From Actinacidiphila acidipaludis (GTDB lineage: Bacteria; Actinomycetota; Actinomycetes; Streptomycetales; Streptomycetaceae): a stretch of DNA of 39,314 nt. Where the stretch lies: positions 1 through 39,314 of the forward strand of contig NZ_JAINZZ010000068.1 in NCBI RefSeq assembly GCF_019890725.1, written 5' to 3'. Numbering within the stretch: position 1 is the stretch's first letter; each line of letters starts with the position of its first letter. The position numbers and the translations under genes are program-made. The notes below the pieces were generated by a model. The model was not told where the DNA came from. It worked only from the letters and a program-made list of their open reading frames with translations, and searched no databases. This document shows positions 15,324 through 23,823 of this stretch, piece by piece.

Positions 15324-18050
15324 TCAGTCGAGGCAGGTGAGTCGGGCCCCGCCCCAGTCCGCGTGGTCGAAGTTCTTGTCGTCGCCGCCGTCGCCGACCA
15401 CGAGGCTCAGCGTGTGGACGCCGGTCACGTCGGCGGTCAGGCCGACCGCCGGCTGCCCGCCGCGCACCACGTCGCTCGCGGCGAGCTGATGGCCGTCGCC
15501 CAGGACGGTGAAGTTCACGCTGCCCTTCCCGCCGACCTCGTCGTCGACGCCGACCGAGGCCTGGAAGCGCGTGCAGCGGCCCTGGATGTCGATGTCCACC
15601 CGGGCGTCCGCGTTCATGCCCAGGCCCTTGGCGTACACGGTCCCGTCGACGGTGAGCGGGTTCCCGTCCTGCGCGCCGGTCTCGCCGTTGGAACGGTCAC
15701 GCTCGACCGGCCCCCACCCGTTGGTCTCGGTGAGGAACGGCTGGTCGCTGGCGTAGACGTTTCCGTGCAGGGGGATCGACACCCGGACGACCTCCTCCAC
15801 ATGGACGGGCGGGGCGCCCTGGCCCGCCGGGTTGGCGTACTCGGTCCAGACCGGCACCTCCACGGTGCCGCCCGGCTGGTCCTTGCCCACCGTCACGGTC
15901 CAGTGGCCGCTCAGCACCCGGCCCGCGGGCAGCGTACCGGCGGACACGTCATGGCCTGTCACCGTCCAGCCGGCCGGGAGCCGCCCGCGGTCGACCGTCA
16001 TGTGCACCTGGTGCAGCGCGTCCCCCTGCGGCAGCCGGAACTGCGCGCCGACCGTCACGCCCGCCCCCGGGGCCGCCGTCGCGCTCGCGGGATCGACGGT
16101 CAGGGTGGTGGCCGGCGCGGTCACCACGGGGTCGTCGCAGTCGGTGCGTCCCTTGACGGCCGGACAGGCGATGGCGGCGAAACCGCCGTTGGCCTGAGCG
16201 AGGACGCTGAGGGTGTCGGCGGACGTCACCGTGCGGACGGTGCGCTGCAGGCCGCCGCCCGAGGCCGCGTCCTCGACGGTCTGCAGCAGCCACGGCCCCT
16301 TGCCCAGGAAGCTCAGCGGCGCATTCATGGTGTCGCCGGCGCCGGCCAGGATGCCGCCGACGAACCAGCGGTCGCCGTTGCGGCGGGCCATGACGACCTG
16401 CCGGTCACCGGCCGGCTGCTGCCCGGGAGCGCCGGACACCAGACGGGTCTCGTCCCAGGTGGTGGGGAGCTGCTCGAGGTAGTCCTCGGCGACCGGCTGC
16501 GTCGCGAAGCCCTCCGGCTTGTCGCCGAGGCTCGTCCAGCCCGACTCGAACACGACGGGCAGCGCGAGTTCACGCGCCGCGGTGTCCTGCCGCCCCGGCC
16601 GGGAGAACCAGGTCGGGGTGTAGTCCATCGATCCGACGATGTTGCGGGTGAAGGCCAGGAAGATGTCGCGTGTCGGGTTCTGTCCGTTCTCCTCGCCGCG
16701 GACTCCCTCCACGCTCATCACCTGAGGCCAGGTGCGCTGCAGACCGCGGGGGATCGTGGCGCCGTGGAAGTCGATCATCAGCTTCAGCTGCGCGGTGTCC
16801 CGCAGGATCGCGTCGTACCACTGGAACGTCGACTGCGCGTCGGAGTACATGTAGTCGACCTTGACGCCGGCGACGCCCCAGGCCTTGACCTTGGGCAGCC
16901 AGCTGTCGCGCTGCGCCTGCGTCCGCAGGTCGTTCCAGTCGAACCACAGCAGGACGTCGACGCCGCGGGCCCGCGCGTAGCGGACCAGTTCCGGCACCCA
17001 GCTCGCCTGCCACCCGGCGTCGACGAGGGTGTACGGGAGGCCGTGCGCGGCGGCGTAGTCGACGAAGTCCTTCTGCCGGTCGAAGTTACCGGGGCTCGAT
17101 CCGTCGCTCAGCCATGACCAGTCGTCGATGCCGGGCCGGATCCAGGACGTGTCCTTGATCTTCGACGGCGGCGCGAGGTCGTCGACGAGCGTGGACCCGA
17201 CGAGCGTGTCCAGGCTGCCGACGATCGCGGTGCGCCACGGTGTGGCCAGCGGCCCCGGCGCGGTCACCGGCGCGTTGTCGGCCAGGGCGACCTGGTACGA
17301 CGAACTGCCGTCCCGGTGGTCGAGATGACTGCCGGAGTAGCGGCCGTCGACGTCGGCCTCGGTCAGCAGCACATAGGTGCCGCCCACGTCGAACAGCGTC
17401 GGGTAGCCGAACGAGCAGACGTCTCCGGTGCACGTCCTGGGCTGCGCCGCGTTGGCCCCGCCCGCCGTGGTCTCGGTCCGCTCGGTCTCGTAGCTCGGCT
17501 GGTACGGCTGCACCCATGCCTTGGCGTCCGTGGGCACCTCGAAGGTGGACGCCTCCTGCTCGACGGTCACCGGGCCGGTGTCGTCCAGTACGTACCGGTA
17601 GGCGACGCCGTCGTCGGACACCCGCACCACGACGCCCAGCCGCGCGCCGTCCGCGCCGGCGAAGGTGAGGGTGGCCTCGCGCATCGTCGCCGAACGCTGG
17701 AGCTGTTTGCCCGTGGTCATCCGGTACGACTCGTGGACTGTGCGGTCGTGCCGGTCCACCAACCGCAGGCCCGAGGTCAGATCGTGCAGGCTGGTGCGGA
17801 TCCCGAGCCGGCCGGGCAGCAGCACCGGGGCGCCGCCGCGGTCGACCGCGAGCCGCAGCTCGCCGGCCGCGTCGAGGTCCAGCTCCGCGCTCAGGTCCGA
17901 ACCGCCGGGGCCGGCGACGGTCCAGGTGTGCGCGGTGTCCTGTTCGGCTGCGGACGGGCCGGCGGCCGCAACCGTCAGTCCGCCACCGGCCATTGCCGCC
18001 ACGGCCAGGCCGGCGACGGCTCGCCGGGCCCGTTGCCATCGCTGTCTCAT
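15324..18050 (-). CDS. secreted GH97 glycosidase (probable retaining alpha-galactosidase) with NEW3 and NPCBM domains
   Basis: 908 residues. The ATG at 18050 (MRQRWQRARR) follows GAGGGG, and a Tat- or Sec-like signal with Arg-rich start spans about 1-40. Residues about 45-290 form the GH97 N-terminal beta-sandwich, and about 295-570 the catalytic barrel (DWSWLSDGSS, TLVDAGWQ, LLWFDWND). Asp399 in GVKVDYMYSD occupies the position of the nucleophile in retaining GH97 enzymes, which are alpha-galactosidases, rather than the inverting alpha-glucosidases. SVEGVRGEE (448-454) carries candidate acid/base Glu residues. A NEW3-type domain (about 660-755) and an NPCBM (about 765-905, NGWGPVERDRS to ADWGGARLTC) follow. 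It shares a 273-base control region with the divergent GH59 gene, and their NPCBM modules are alike. Confidence 0.9.
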   Translation of the reverse strand: MRQRWQRARRAVAGLAVAAMAGGGLTVAAAGPSAAEQDTAHTWTVAGPGGSDLSAELDLDAAGELRLAVDRGGAPVLLPGRLGIRTSLHDLTSGLRLVDRHDRTVHESYRMTTGKQLQRSATMREATLTFAGADGARLGVVVRVSDDGVAYRYVLDDTGPVTVEQEASTFEVPTDAKAWVQPYQPSYETERTETTAGGANAAQPRTCTGDVCSFGYPTLFDVGGTYVLLTEADVDGRYSGSHLDHRDGSSSYQVALADNAPVTAPGPLATPWRTAIVGSLDTLVGSTLVDDLAPPSKIKDTSWIRPGIDDWSWLSDGSSPGNFDRQKDFVDYAAAHGLPYTLVDAGWQASWVPELVRYARARGVDVLLWFDWNDLRTQAQRDSWLPKVKAWGVAGVKVDYMYSDAQSTFQWYDAILRDTAQLKLMIDFHGATIPRGLQRTWPQVMSVEGVRGEENGQNPTRDIFLAFTRNIVGSMDYTPTWFSRPGRQDTAARELALPVVFESGWTSLGDKPEGFATQPVAEDYLEQLPTTWDETRLVSGAPGQQPAGDRQVVMARRNGDRWFVGGILAGAGDTMNAPLSFLGKGPWLLQTVEDAASGGGLQRTVRTVTSADTLSVLAQANGGFAAIACPAVKGRTDCDDPVVTAPATTLTVDPASATAAPGAGVTVGAQFRLPQGDALHQVHMTVDRGRLPAGWTVTGHDVSAGTLPAGRVLSGHWTVTVGKDQPGGTVEVPVWTEYANPAGQGAPPVHVEEVVRVSIPLHGNVYASDQPFLTETNGWGPVERDRSNGETGAQDGNPLTVDGTVYAKGLGMNADARVDIDIQGRCTRFQASVGVDDEVGGKGSVNFTVLGDGHQLAASDVVRGGQPAVGLTADVTGVHTLSLVVGDGGDDKNFDHADWGGARLTCLD

Positions 18051-18107
18051 CGGTGTCCCCTCGTCGCGGATCAACAACTTCGCACGCGTCCAAACGAAAC
18101 GGGTCAC

Positions 18108-18136
18108 ATGACAGTCGCTCAGGACAACGATGTCAA
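18108..18136 (-). promoter_or_regulatory. GH97 promoter with LacI-type half-palindrome
   Basis: On the minus strand, TTGACA (18136-18131) and TGTCAT (18113-18108) are 17 bases apart. GACAACGATGTC (18123-18134), a 12-bp palindrome with one mismatched pair, overlaps the -35 box. It resembles LacI-family operators of the GACAACGTTGTC kind. It lies in the divergent region and might control both genes. Confidence 0.5.
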
Positions 18137-18323
18137 CCCTTCTGGCATCAGCTGGGGACGCGCGACACCAAGGCCCGCGCGGGGGGTCTGCCGCGATATG
18201 TCCGAGGGCGTCGCCTTTCAATTCTGTTCAGTCGTGACGTTTTTGTGGGCCCATTGACCCTGAATCCAACACGACGTCACACTGACGGCCGTCTTTCCCG
18301 AGCGAACGAAGGGTGGCCCACGC

Positions 18324-21113
18324 ATGCCCAGGACAATCCTCGTGGTCCGAAGACTCGCCCCGATGTGGATCCTCGCGCTGCTCGCGGCGCTGCTGGCGGT
18401 CAGCAGCGCGCAGGCCCAGGCCGCGCCGGACACCTCGGTGGTCGTCGACGGGTCGCAGGGCGGCCGGACGTTCGACGGGATCGGCGCGATCAGCGGCGGC
18501 GGGGGCAACTCCCGTCTGCTGCGCGACTATCCGGCCGCCCAGCAGTCGCAGATCCTGGACTACCTGTTCAAGCCCGGCTACGGTGCCGACCTGCAGATGC
18601 TGAAGCTGGAGATCGGCGGCGACGCGAACTCCACGGACGGTTCCGAACCGTCCGTCGAGCACGCGCGCGGGACCGTCGACTGCGACGCCGGCTACGAGTT
18701 CTGGCTGGCCGAGCAGGCCGTCAAGCGCAACCCGAACATCGGCCTCTACGGACTGGCCTGGGCCGCTCCCGGCTGGATCAACGGCGGGTTCTGGTCCGAC
18801 GACACCATCGACTACCTCATCACCTGGCTCGGCTGCGCCAAGCAGCACGGCCTCACGATCAGCTACCTCGGCGGCTGGAACGAACGCGGCCACGACGCCG
18901 GCTGGTTCGTCCGGCTGCGCACGGCACTGGACACCCACGGTTACGGCGGCATCCGGCTCGTCGCCGACGACAGCGGCTGGGGCGTCGCGGACGACATGGC
19001 CAAGGACCCCGCGTTCAACGACGCGGTGTCGATCATCGGCACCCACTACTCCTGCGAGGGCGGCGACGGCGGCAACGCCCACACCTGTTCCAGCACCACC
19101 ACCGCGAAGAACAGCGGCAAACCCCTGTGGGACAGCGAGAACGGCTCGCAGGACATGAACACCGGAGCTCCGGCCCTGATCCGCGCCATCACCCGCGGCT
19201 ACATCGACGCCAGAATGACCAGCTACTTCAACTGGCCGCTGCTCGCCGCGATCTACCCGAACCTGCCGTACTCCACCGTCGGCCTGGCGACCGCCGGCTC
19301 GCCCTGGTCCGGCAACTACACCATCGGCGCCAGCACCTGGGCCACCGCACAGGTCACCCAGTTCACCCAGCCGGGCTGGACGTTCATCGACTCCGCCTCC
19401 GGCTACCTCGGGGGCAGCGAGTCCAACGGCACGTATGTGACGCTCAAGTCGCCGAACGGATCCGACTACTCGACGGTGCTGGAGACCACCACCGCCACCG
19501 CCGCGCAGACCGTCGGATTCCAGGTGAAGGGCGGTCTGTCCACCGGCACCGTCCACGTCTGGGCCACCGACGTCAACAACCCGGCCCCCGCACGGTCGTT
19601 CGTACGCGCACAGGACATCGCCCCCACCGCCGACGGCACGTACGCGCTGACGCTGCAGCCCGGGTACGTCTACACCGTCACCACCACCTCCGGCCAGGGC
19701 AAGGGCACGGCCACCGCGCCCTCCGTGCACGCCCTCGCACTCCCGTACCGCGACACGTTCGACGGCGACGCCGCGGGCACCGAGGCACGCTACCTGTCGG
19801 ACATGCAGGGCTCCTTCGAGGTGCAGCCCTGCGTGGCGGGCCGGCACGGGATGTGCCTGCAGCAGATGGCTCCGGTCAAGCCCATCGAGTGGCAGGACGA
19901 CTCGGACCTGTTCACCCTCGTCGGCGACACGACGTGGACCGACTACAGCCTGCAGACCGACGCCGAACTCACCAAACCGGGAACGCTGGAGCTGATCGGC
20001 CGCGCCGGCACCCAGAACCGCCCCCAGTCGCACCAGCAGGGCTACTTCTTCCAGATCAGCGACACCGGCGCGTGGAGCATTCTGAAGAGCGACGCAGACG
20101 GCAAGCGCACCCCGCTGATCAGGTCCGCCACCGCCGCGCTCGGCACCGGCACATGGCACGCGCTCGCGCTGACCTTCGACGGGCCCTCGATCACCGCGTC
20201 CGTCGACGGCAAGAAGCTCGGCACGGTCCGCGACAGCAGCTACACCGCGGGCCAGGGCGGCCTCGGCCTGACGTCCTACGACACCGACCAGTTCGACAAC
20301 CTGTCCTTCACCCCCGTCCGGCACGACACCCCCGGGGCGGACCTGACGGTGACCCCCTCGCCGTCCTCCGTGCAGCGCGGCAAGCAACTCACCGTCACCA
20401 CCACCGTCGCCGTCCCGCGGCAGGACAAGGCCGCCGAGGGTGTCAACATGACGCTGAGCGCACCCGCCGGCTTCGTCTACGACTCCATGCCGCAGGTGTT
20501 CGGGTCCGTGTCCCCGGGGCACAGTGCGACGGCCGTCTGGCAGCTCACCGCCCCGACCGGCGCGGCCTCGAAGGCGGCCCTCACCGCCACCGCCACCTTC
20601 GCCCAGCAGGGCGTGGCCCAGGTACTGCGCCAGGACACCCAGGTCCAGGTGACCAACCCGCCCCCGCCGTCCGGCGTGAACGACGTCAGCGACCTCGACT
20701 TCGTCACCTCGACGAACGGCTGGGGCCCGGTCGAACGCGACCAGTCGGTGGGCGGCACCAACGCCGGTGACGGCACACCGCTGACCATCGACGGCACGGT
20801 CTACCCGAAGGGGCTCGGCACCAACTCCGTCAGCGACGTGACGATCTATCTCGGCGGGAACTGCTCGCGGTTCACCGCCACCGTCGGCAACGACGACGAC
20901 GCGGGCGGCAACGGGTCCATGACCTTCAGCGTGCTCGGCGACGGCAAGACCCTCACCGCCACCGGCACCGTCCGAGGGCACGACCCGGCCCAGCAGATCA
21001 GCGCCGACCTCACGGGCGTGCAGACGCTCGATCTCGTCGTGGGCGACGCCGGCGACGGCAACGCCTACGACCACGGTGACTGGGCGCAGCCCAAGCTGAC
21101 CTGCTCGGGCTGA
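18324..21113 (+). CDS. secreted GH59 galactocerebrosidase-like beta-galactosidase with NEW3 and NPCBM domains
   Basis: 929 residues. A signal peptide (1-34, ending QAQAAP) precedes a GH59 domain: DGIGAISGGGGNSRLL (about 51-66), the acid/base in YLGGWNERG (E187) and the nucleophile in WDSENGSQD (E272), matching the two catalytic Glu of human GALC. About 490-670 is a lectin-like beta-sandwich (FDGDAAGTEARYL to FDNLSFTPV), also as in GALC. A NEW3-like domain (about 675-780) and an NPCBM (about 795-929) were added. GH59 enzymes remove beta-galactose from galactosylceramide and related lipids; bacterial members are uncommon and their substrates little known. The GAAGGG at 18308-18313 supports the ATG. 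It is divergent from the GH97 gene, and a hairpin follows at 21207-21229. Confidence 0.9.
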   Translation: MPRTILVVRRLAPMWILALLAALLAVSSAQAQAAPDTSVVVDGSQGGRTFDGIGAISGGGGNSRLLRDYPAAQQSQILDYLFKPGYGADLQMLKLEIGGDANSTDGSEPSVEHARGTVDCDAGYEFWLAEQAVKRNPNIGLYGLAWAAPGWINGGFWSDDTIDYLITWLGCAKQHGLTISYLGGWNERGHDAGWFVRLRTALDTHGYGGIRLVADDSGWGVADDMAKDPAFNDAVSIIGTHYSCEGGDGGNAHTCSSTTTAKNSGKPLWDSENGSQDMNTGAPALIRAITRGYIDARMTSYFNWPLLAAIYPNLPYSTVGLATAGSPWSGNYTIGASTWATAQVTQFTQPGWTFIDSASGYLGGSESNGTYVTLKSPNGSDYSTVLETTTATAAQTVGFQVKGGLSTGTVHVWATDVNNPAPARSFVRAQDIAPTADGTYALTLQPGYVYTVTTTSGQGKGTATAPSVHALALPYRDTFDGDAAGTEARYLSDMQGSFEVQPCVAGRHGMCLQQMAPVKPIEWQDDSDLFTLVGDTTWTDYSLQTDAELTKPGTLELIGRAGTQNRPQSHQQGYFFQISDTGAWSILKSDADGKRTPLIRSATAALGTGTWHALALTFDGPSITASVDGKKLGTVRDSSYTAGQGGLGLTSYDTDQFDNLSFTPVRHDTPGADLTVTPSPSSVQRGKQLTVTTTVAVPRQDKAAEGVNMTLSAPAGFVYDSMPQVFGSVSPGHSATAVWQLTAPTGAASKAALTATATFAQQGVAQVLRQDTQVQVTNPPPPSGVNDVSDLDFVTSTNGWGPVERDQSVGGTNAGDGTPLTIDGTVYPKGLGTNSVSDVTIYLGGNCSRFTATVGNDDDAGGNGSMTFSVLGDGKTLTATGTVRGHDPAQQISADLTGVQTLDLVVGDAGDGNAYDHGDWAQPKLTCSG

Positions 21114-21458
21114 CCGGCTGCACCAGCTCCTGCACCGGCCCCCTGCGACGCCCCCCTGCGACGGCGTCCACCGGCGGCCGCCGCCGCATCCGCGTCCATC
21201 CGGCGTCCGCCCGGCATCCCGCCGGGCGGGCGCCGCCATCTTCCGGGGGTACCGGGACTCCGCCGTGGCCCCGCTACTCCCGCGTACTACAGTTTTCTGC
21301 CCTGCCGGCCCGGCGGGTTCCTGCCCGCCCACCCTGCCGGGGACTGCACCCGCGCACGGGGTCCTGACCGCAGTGACCCGAGGTGCCGTCGCGCGGGAGG
21401 GTCAGGGGGACGCCGCGGAAGGCGCGGCGCCGGGCGAACACGACGGGGAGTGACGGGC
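21114..21458 (+). other. intergenic region, GH59 to carotenoid oxygenase
   Basis: 345 bases with the hairpin at 21207-21229 and a C/G-rich leader ending in GGGGAG before the ATG at 21459. I see no confident promoter or small gene. A slightly AT-richer patch around 21285-21300 (ACTACAGTTTTCTG) is the most promoter-like stretch. Confidence 0.5.
21207..21229 (+). terminator. hairpin after GH59 gene
   Basis: A 9-bp stem (21207-21215 with 21221-21229) with loop ATCCC stands about 95 bases after the stop. Confidence 0.55.
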
Positions 21459-23000
21459 ATGAGCAGGCTCACACGGCGGGACATGCTGCGGGGCGGCGCG
21501 GTGGCGGCGATCGGCGGACTCGCCACGCTGCACGGGTCCTTGGGGCCCGCAGCGGTCACGGCGGCCGCGGCCACGCCGGGCCGGCGGGCGGGACGCGGCA
21601 CGGCCCGCCCGGACCGGTACCCCTTCCTGGAGGGGAACTTCGCACCGGTGGACGAGGAGGTCACCGCGTTCGACCTGCCGGTCACCGGACGCATCCCCCG
21701 TGAGCTGAACGGCCGTTACCTGCGGACCGGCCCCAACGTCCTCGGTCTGGAGGACCCGCGCACCCACCACTGGATGCTCGGGCAGGGCATGGTGCACGGC
21801 GTGCGGCTGCGCGACGGCCGCGCCGAGTGGTACCGCAACCGCTGGATCAGGTCGGCGTCCGTCGCGGCGGCGCTGGGCGAGCCGTACCCGTGGCAGGCGC
21901 CGGACAACGACTTCGCCAACAACACCCACGTCATCGGCTACAAGGGCCGTGTGCTCGCGCTCCAGGAGAGCGGGCCGATGCCCTACTCCCTCGGCGAGGA
22001 GCTGGACACCGTCGGCCCGTACGACTTCGGCGGCACCCTGAGCGGCGCGTTCACCGCGCACACCAAGTACGACGTGGCCGCCGACGAACTCCACGCGATC
22101 ACCTACTACCCGACCTGGGACCACGTCCGGCACCTCGTCGTCGACCGCACCGGGAAGGTGGCCCGGACCACCCGCATCCCGGTGGCGGACAGCCCGATGA
22201 TGCACGACTTCGCCCTGACCGAACGGTACGTCGTCGTCTTCGACACACCCGTGGTCTTCGACGCGGCGGCCGCCCAGGCGGGCGCGGTGGTGCCCTACAC
22301 CTGGAGCGACCGGCACCCGGCGCGGATGGGGGTGATGCCGCGGGCGGGCGGCCCGGTCCGCTGGTTCGAGGCGGACGCGCGCACCTACTACTCGCACACC
22401 CTCAACGCCTACGACGACGGGCGCCGGCTGATCGTGGACTACGCCGGCTTCCCCACGCCGTTCTTCGTGACCGGCCGCGGCTGCGACGGGCCCTCGTCGC
22501 TGGGCACCCCGTACCTGGAACGCTGCACCATCGACCTGGAGCGCGGCACACTGCGCACCCGGAGGATCGACGACCGGCCCCAGGAGTTCCCGCGCGTCCG
22601 CGAGGACCTGGTCTCCCGCCGCCACCGCTACGCCTACACCGCGACGGCCGCCGACATGTGGCGGGCCTACGAGACGGTCGACGGGGTGCCGCCGGACACC
22701 GTGTTCGGCAACGCGCTGATCAAGCACGACCTGCTGCGGGGCAGCACCGAGGTGCACACCTTCCCGCGCAACTCGCCTGCCGGAGAAGCCGTGTTCGTGC
22801 CGCGTGACGGTTCGCGCGGCGGGGGAGGGACGGAGGACGACGGATACGCCATGGCCTACGTGCACAATCCGGAACGCGGGGCCGCGGACCTGGTGATCCT
22901 GGCCGCCCAGGACTTCACCGCGGCGCCGCTCGCCCGCATCCACCTGCCGCGGCGGGTGCCGCTCGGCCTGCACGGATCCTGGGTGCCGGCGGCGGAGTGA
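21459..23000 (+). CDS. Tat-exported carotenoid oxygenase (RPE65/CCD family)
   Basis: 513 residues. The N-terminus MSRLTRRDMLRGGAVAAIGG is a twin-arginine signal, cut probably after the Ala run near 40. The rest is the seven-bladed carotenoid cleavage oxygenase fold, with the four iron-binding His visible: H201 (TAHTKYD), H249 (MMHDFAL), H313 (YSHTLN) and H505 (LHGSW near the C-terminus). GRYLRTGPNV and AYVHNPE are also family marks. Such enzymes split double bonds in carotenoids, apocarotenoids or stilbenes with O2; the substrate cannot be told from sequence. The ATG at 21459 has GGGGAG eight bases upstream, whereas the GTG at 21450 has none. It stands alone, convergent with the zinc-ribbon gene. 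Export is unusual for the family. Confidence 0.9.
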   Translation: MSRLTRRDMLRGGAVAAIGGLATLHGSLGPAAVTAAAATPGRRAGRGTARPDRYPFLEGNFAPVDEEVTAFDLPVTGRIPRELNGRYLRTGPNVLGLEDPRTHHWMLGQGMVHGVRLRDGRAEWYRNRWIRSASVAAALGEPYPWQAPDNDFANNTHVIGYKGRVLALQESGPMPYSLGEELDTVGPYDFGGTLSGAFTAHTKYDVAADELHAITYYPTWDHVRHLVVDRTGKVARTTRIPVADSPMMHDFALTERYVVVFDTPVVFDAAAAQAGAVVPYTWSDRHPARMGVMPRAGGPVRWFEADARTYYSHTLNAYDDGRRLIVDYAGFPTPFFVTGRGCDGPSSLGTPYLERCTIDLERGTLRTRRIDDRPQEFPRVREDLVSRRHRYAYTATAADMWRAYETVDGVPPDTVFGNALIKHDLLRGSTEVHTFPRNSPAGEAVFVPRDGSRGGGGTEDDGYAMAYVHNPERGAADLVILAAQDFTAAPLARIHLPRRVPLGLHGSWVPAAE

Positions 23001-23033
23001 CGCGAGGGTTCAGGCGGCGGCCGGCCCGCGCTG

Positions 23034-23282
23034 TCAGAGGCAGCCCGGGCCGTCCTCGGGACGGCCGGCGGCCCCGGGGCGCGTGTTCAGGGACCACATG
23101 TGCGTGCACTGCGGGCACTGGAGATGGACGACCGGGCCCTTATTGGCGAGCAGGTAGCGCCAGTGCGTGGCGCAGTTGCGGCGGTCGGCGCAGGTCGTGC
23201 AGCGGCTGGCGTCGTCGCAGACGGGGCAGTCCACCCAGGCGCGGCGCGCCGGGTTGGCGTGGGGATCAATCGGCAGCCGCAC
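23034..23282 (-). CDS. small zinc-ribbon-like protein
   Basis: 82 residues with cysteine pairs CPVC (about 19-22), CTTC (about 28-31), a further Cys (about 37) and CPQC (about 56-59), consistent with a two-site zinc ribbon. HW and TH residues between could also bind metal. The GTG at 23282 follows GGGAGG and lies inside the last codons of the upstream gene (17-base overlap), so translation of the two is probably coupled. I know of similar unnamed actinobacterial proteins but no function. Confidence 0.7.
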   Translation of the reverse strand: MRLPIDPHANPARRAWVDCPVCDDASRCTTCADRRNCATHWRYLLANKGPVVHLQCPQCTHMWSLNTRPGAAGRPEDGPGCL

Positions 23283-23520
23283 GGCCCGGCTCCTCCCGCG
23301 GCAGGACCCCGGCCGCGACCAGCTCGTCGTATATTCGCTGCTGCTCGGCGTCCAGGCCGGAGTAGAGGCGCGTGTAGGCCTCCTCCTCGTCCCGGAGCGC
23401 GGCGAGCGGATCCCAGTCCGGCCCGAGCGCCGCGACGACCTCGGCCCGTCGGCGGGCTTCCTCGAAGGTCAGGTCGATCGAGAAGGGGACGATGGGGCCG
23501 GTGGCGTTGTCCTGGTTCAT
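23266..23520 (-). CDS. small conserved protein (DUF6400-like)
   Basis: 84 residues beginning MNQDNATGPIVPFSIDLTF at the ATG 23520, with GGAAG upstream. The body is a helical, acidic segment (FEEARRRAEVVAALGPDWDP, EEEAYTRLYSGLDAEQQR, IYDELVAAGVLP) that I associate, with moderate certainty, with the Streptomyces DUF6400 family of unknown function. No signal or membrane segment. The 3' end overlaps the start of the zinc-ribbon gene, so they form a two-gene operon. Confidence 0.7.
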   Translation of the reverse strand: MNQDNATGPIVPFSIDLTFEEARRRAEVVAALGPDWDPLAALRDEEEAYTRLYSGLDAEQQRIYDELVAAGVLPREEPGRAAAD

Positions 23521-23823
23521 GGCGCGACTTCCGATGTGCGGGGGCTCCCTTCCATCTGTACCAGGCGTCTCCGGTGGCGGGGAAGGGTGACCTAAGCCGC
23601 CTGGTCCGCCCGCGCCCGCCCCTGCGCCCGTCTCCCCTCCGCGGCACGGACGGGATCGGCCCACGGGGAGCGGCTGTTGCCGTGCCCCCGTTGCGGGGCG
23701 CCCCTTCCCCGGTCCGCACCGTGTGTGACCTACTTCACGGCCGGGCGGCCGTCCGGGCCCGGCGCCGCCCGCCCCCGTCCGCGGAGTCGGGCGGCGCCGT
23801 CTCATCCGGGTCTCACCCCGCTG

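Noticed and set aside
18234..18280. GTGACGT/ACGTCAC inverted repeat as an operator for the GH59 gene
   Set aside because: The 7-bp arms are 33 bases apart, a chance pairing at this GC content; no recurrence elsewhere in the window.
17993..21332. Long open frames on both strands over the GH59 gene (and similar ones at 401-2371, 4021-6333, 8119-10551, 10031-13603, 26487-28856 and 29283-31622)
   Set aside because: They are Arg/Gly/Pro-rich, lack ribosome sites and family motifs, and are the usual by-products of high-GC coding on the other frame. The gene in each region has clear domains.
21459..23000. Biosynthetic cluster around the carotenoid oxygenase
   Set aside because: No phytoene synthase, desaturase or cyclase in the window.
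23034..23520. Toxin-antitoxin pair
   Set aside because: Size and overlap fit, but neither protein has a toxin or antitoxin motif that I recognise.
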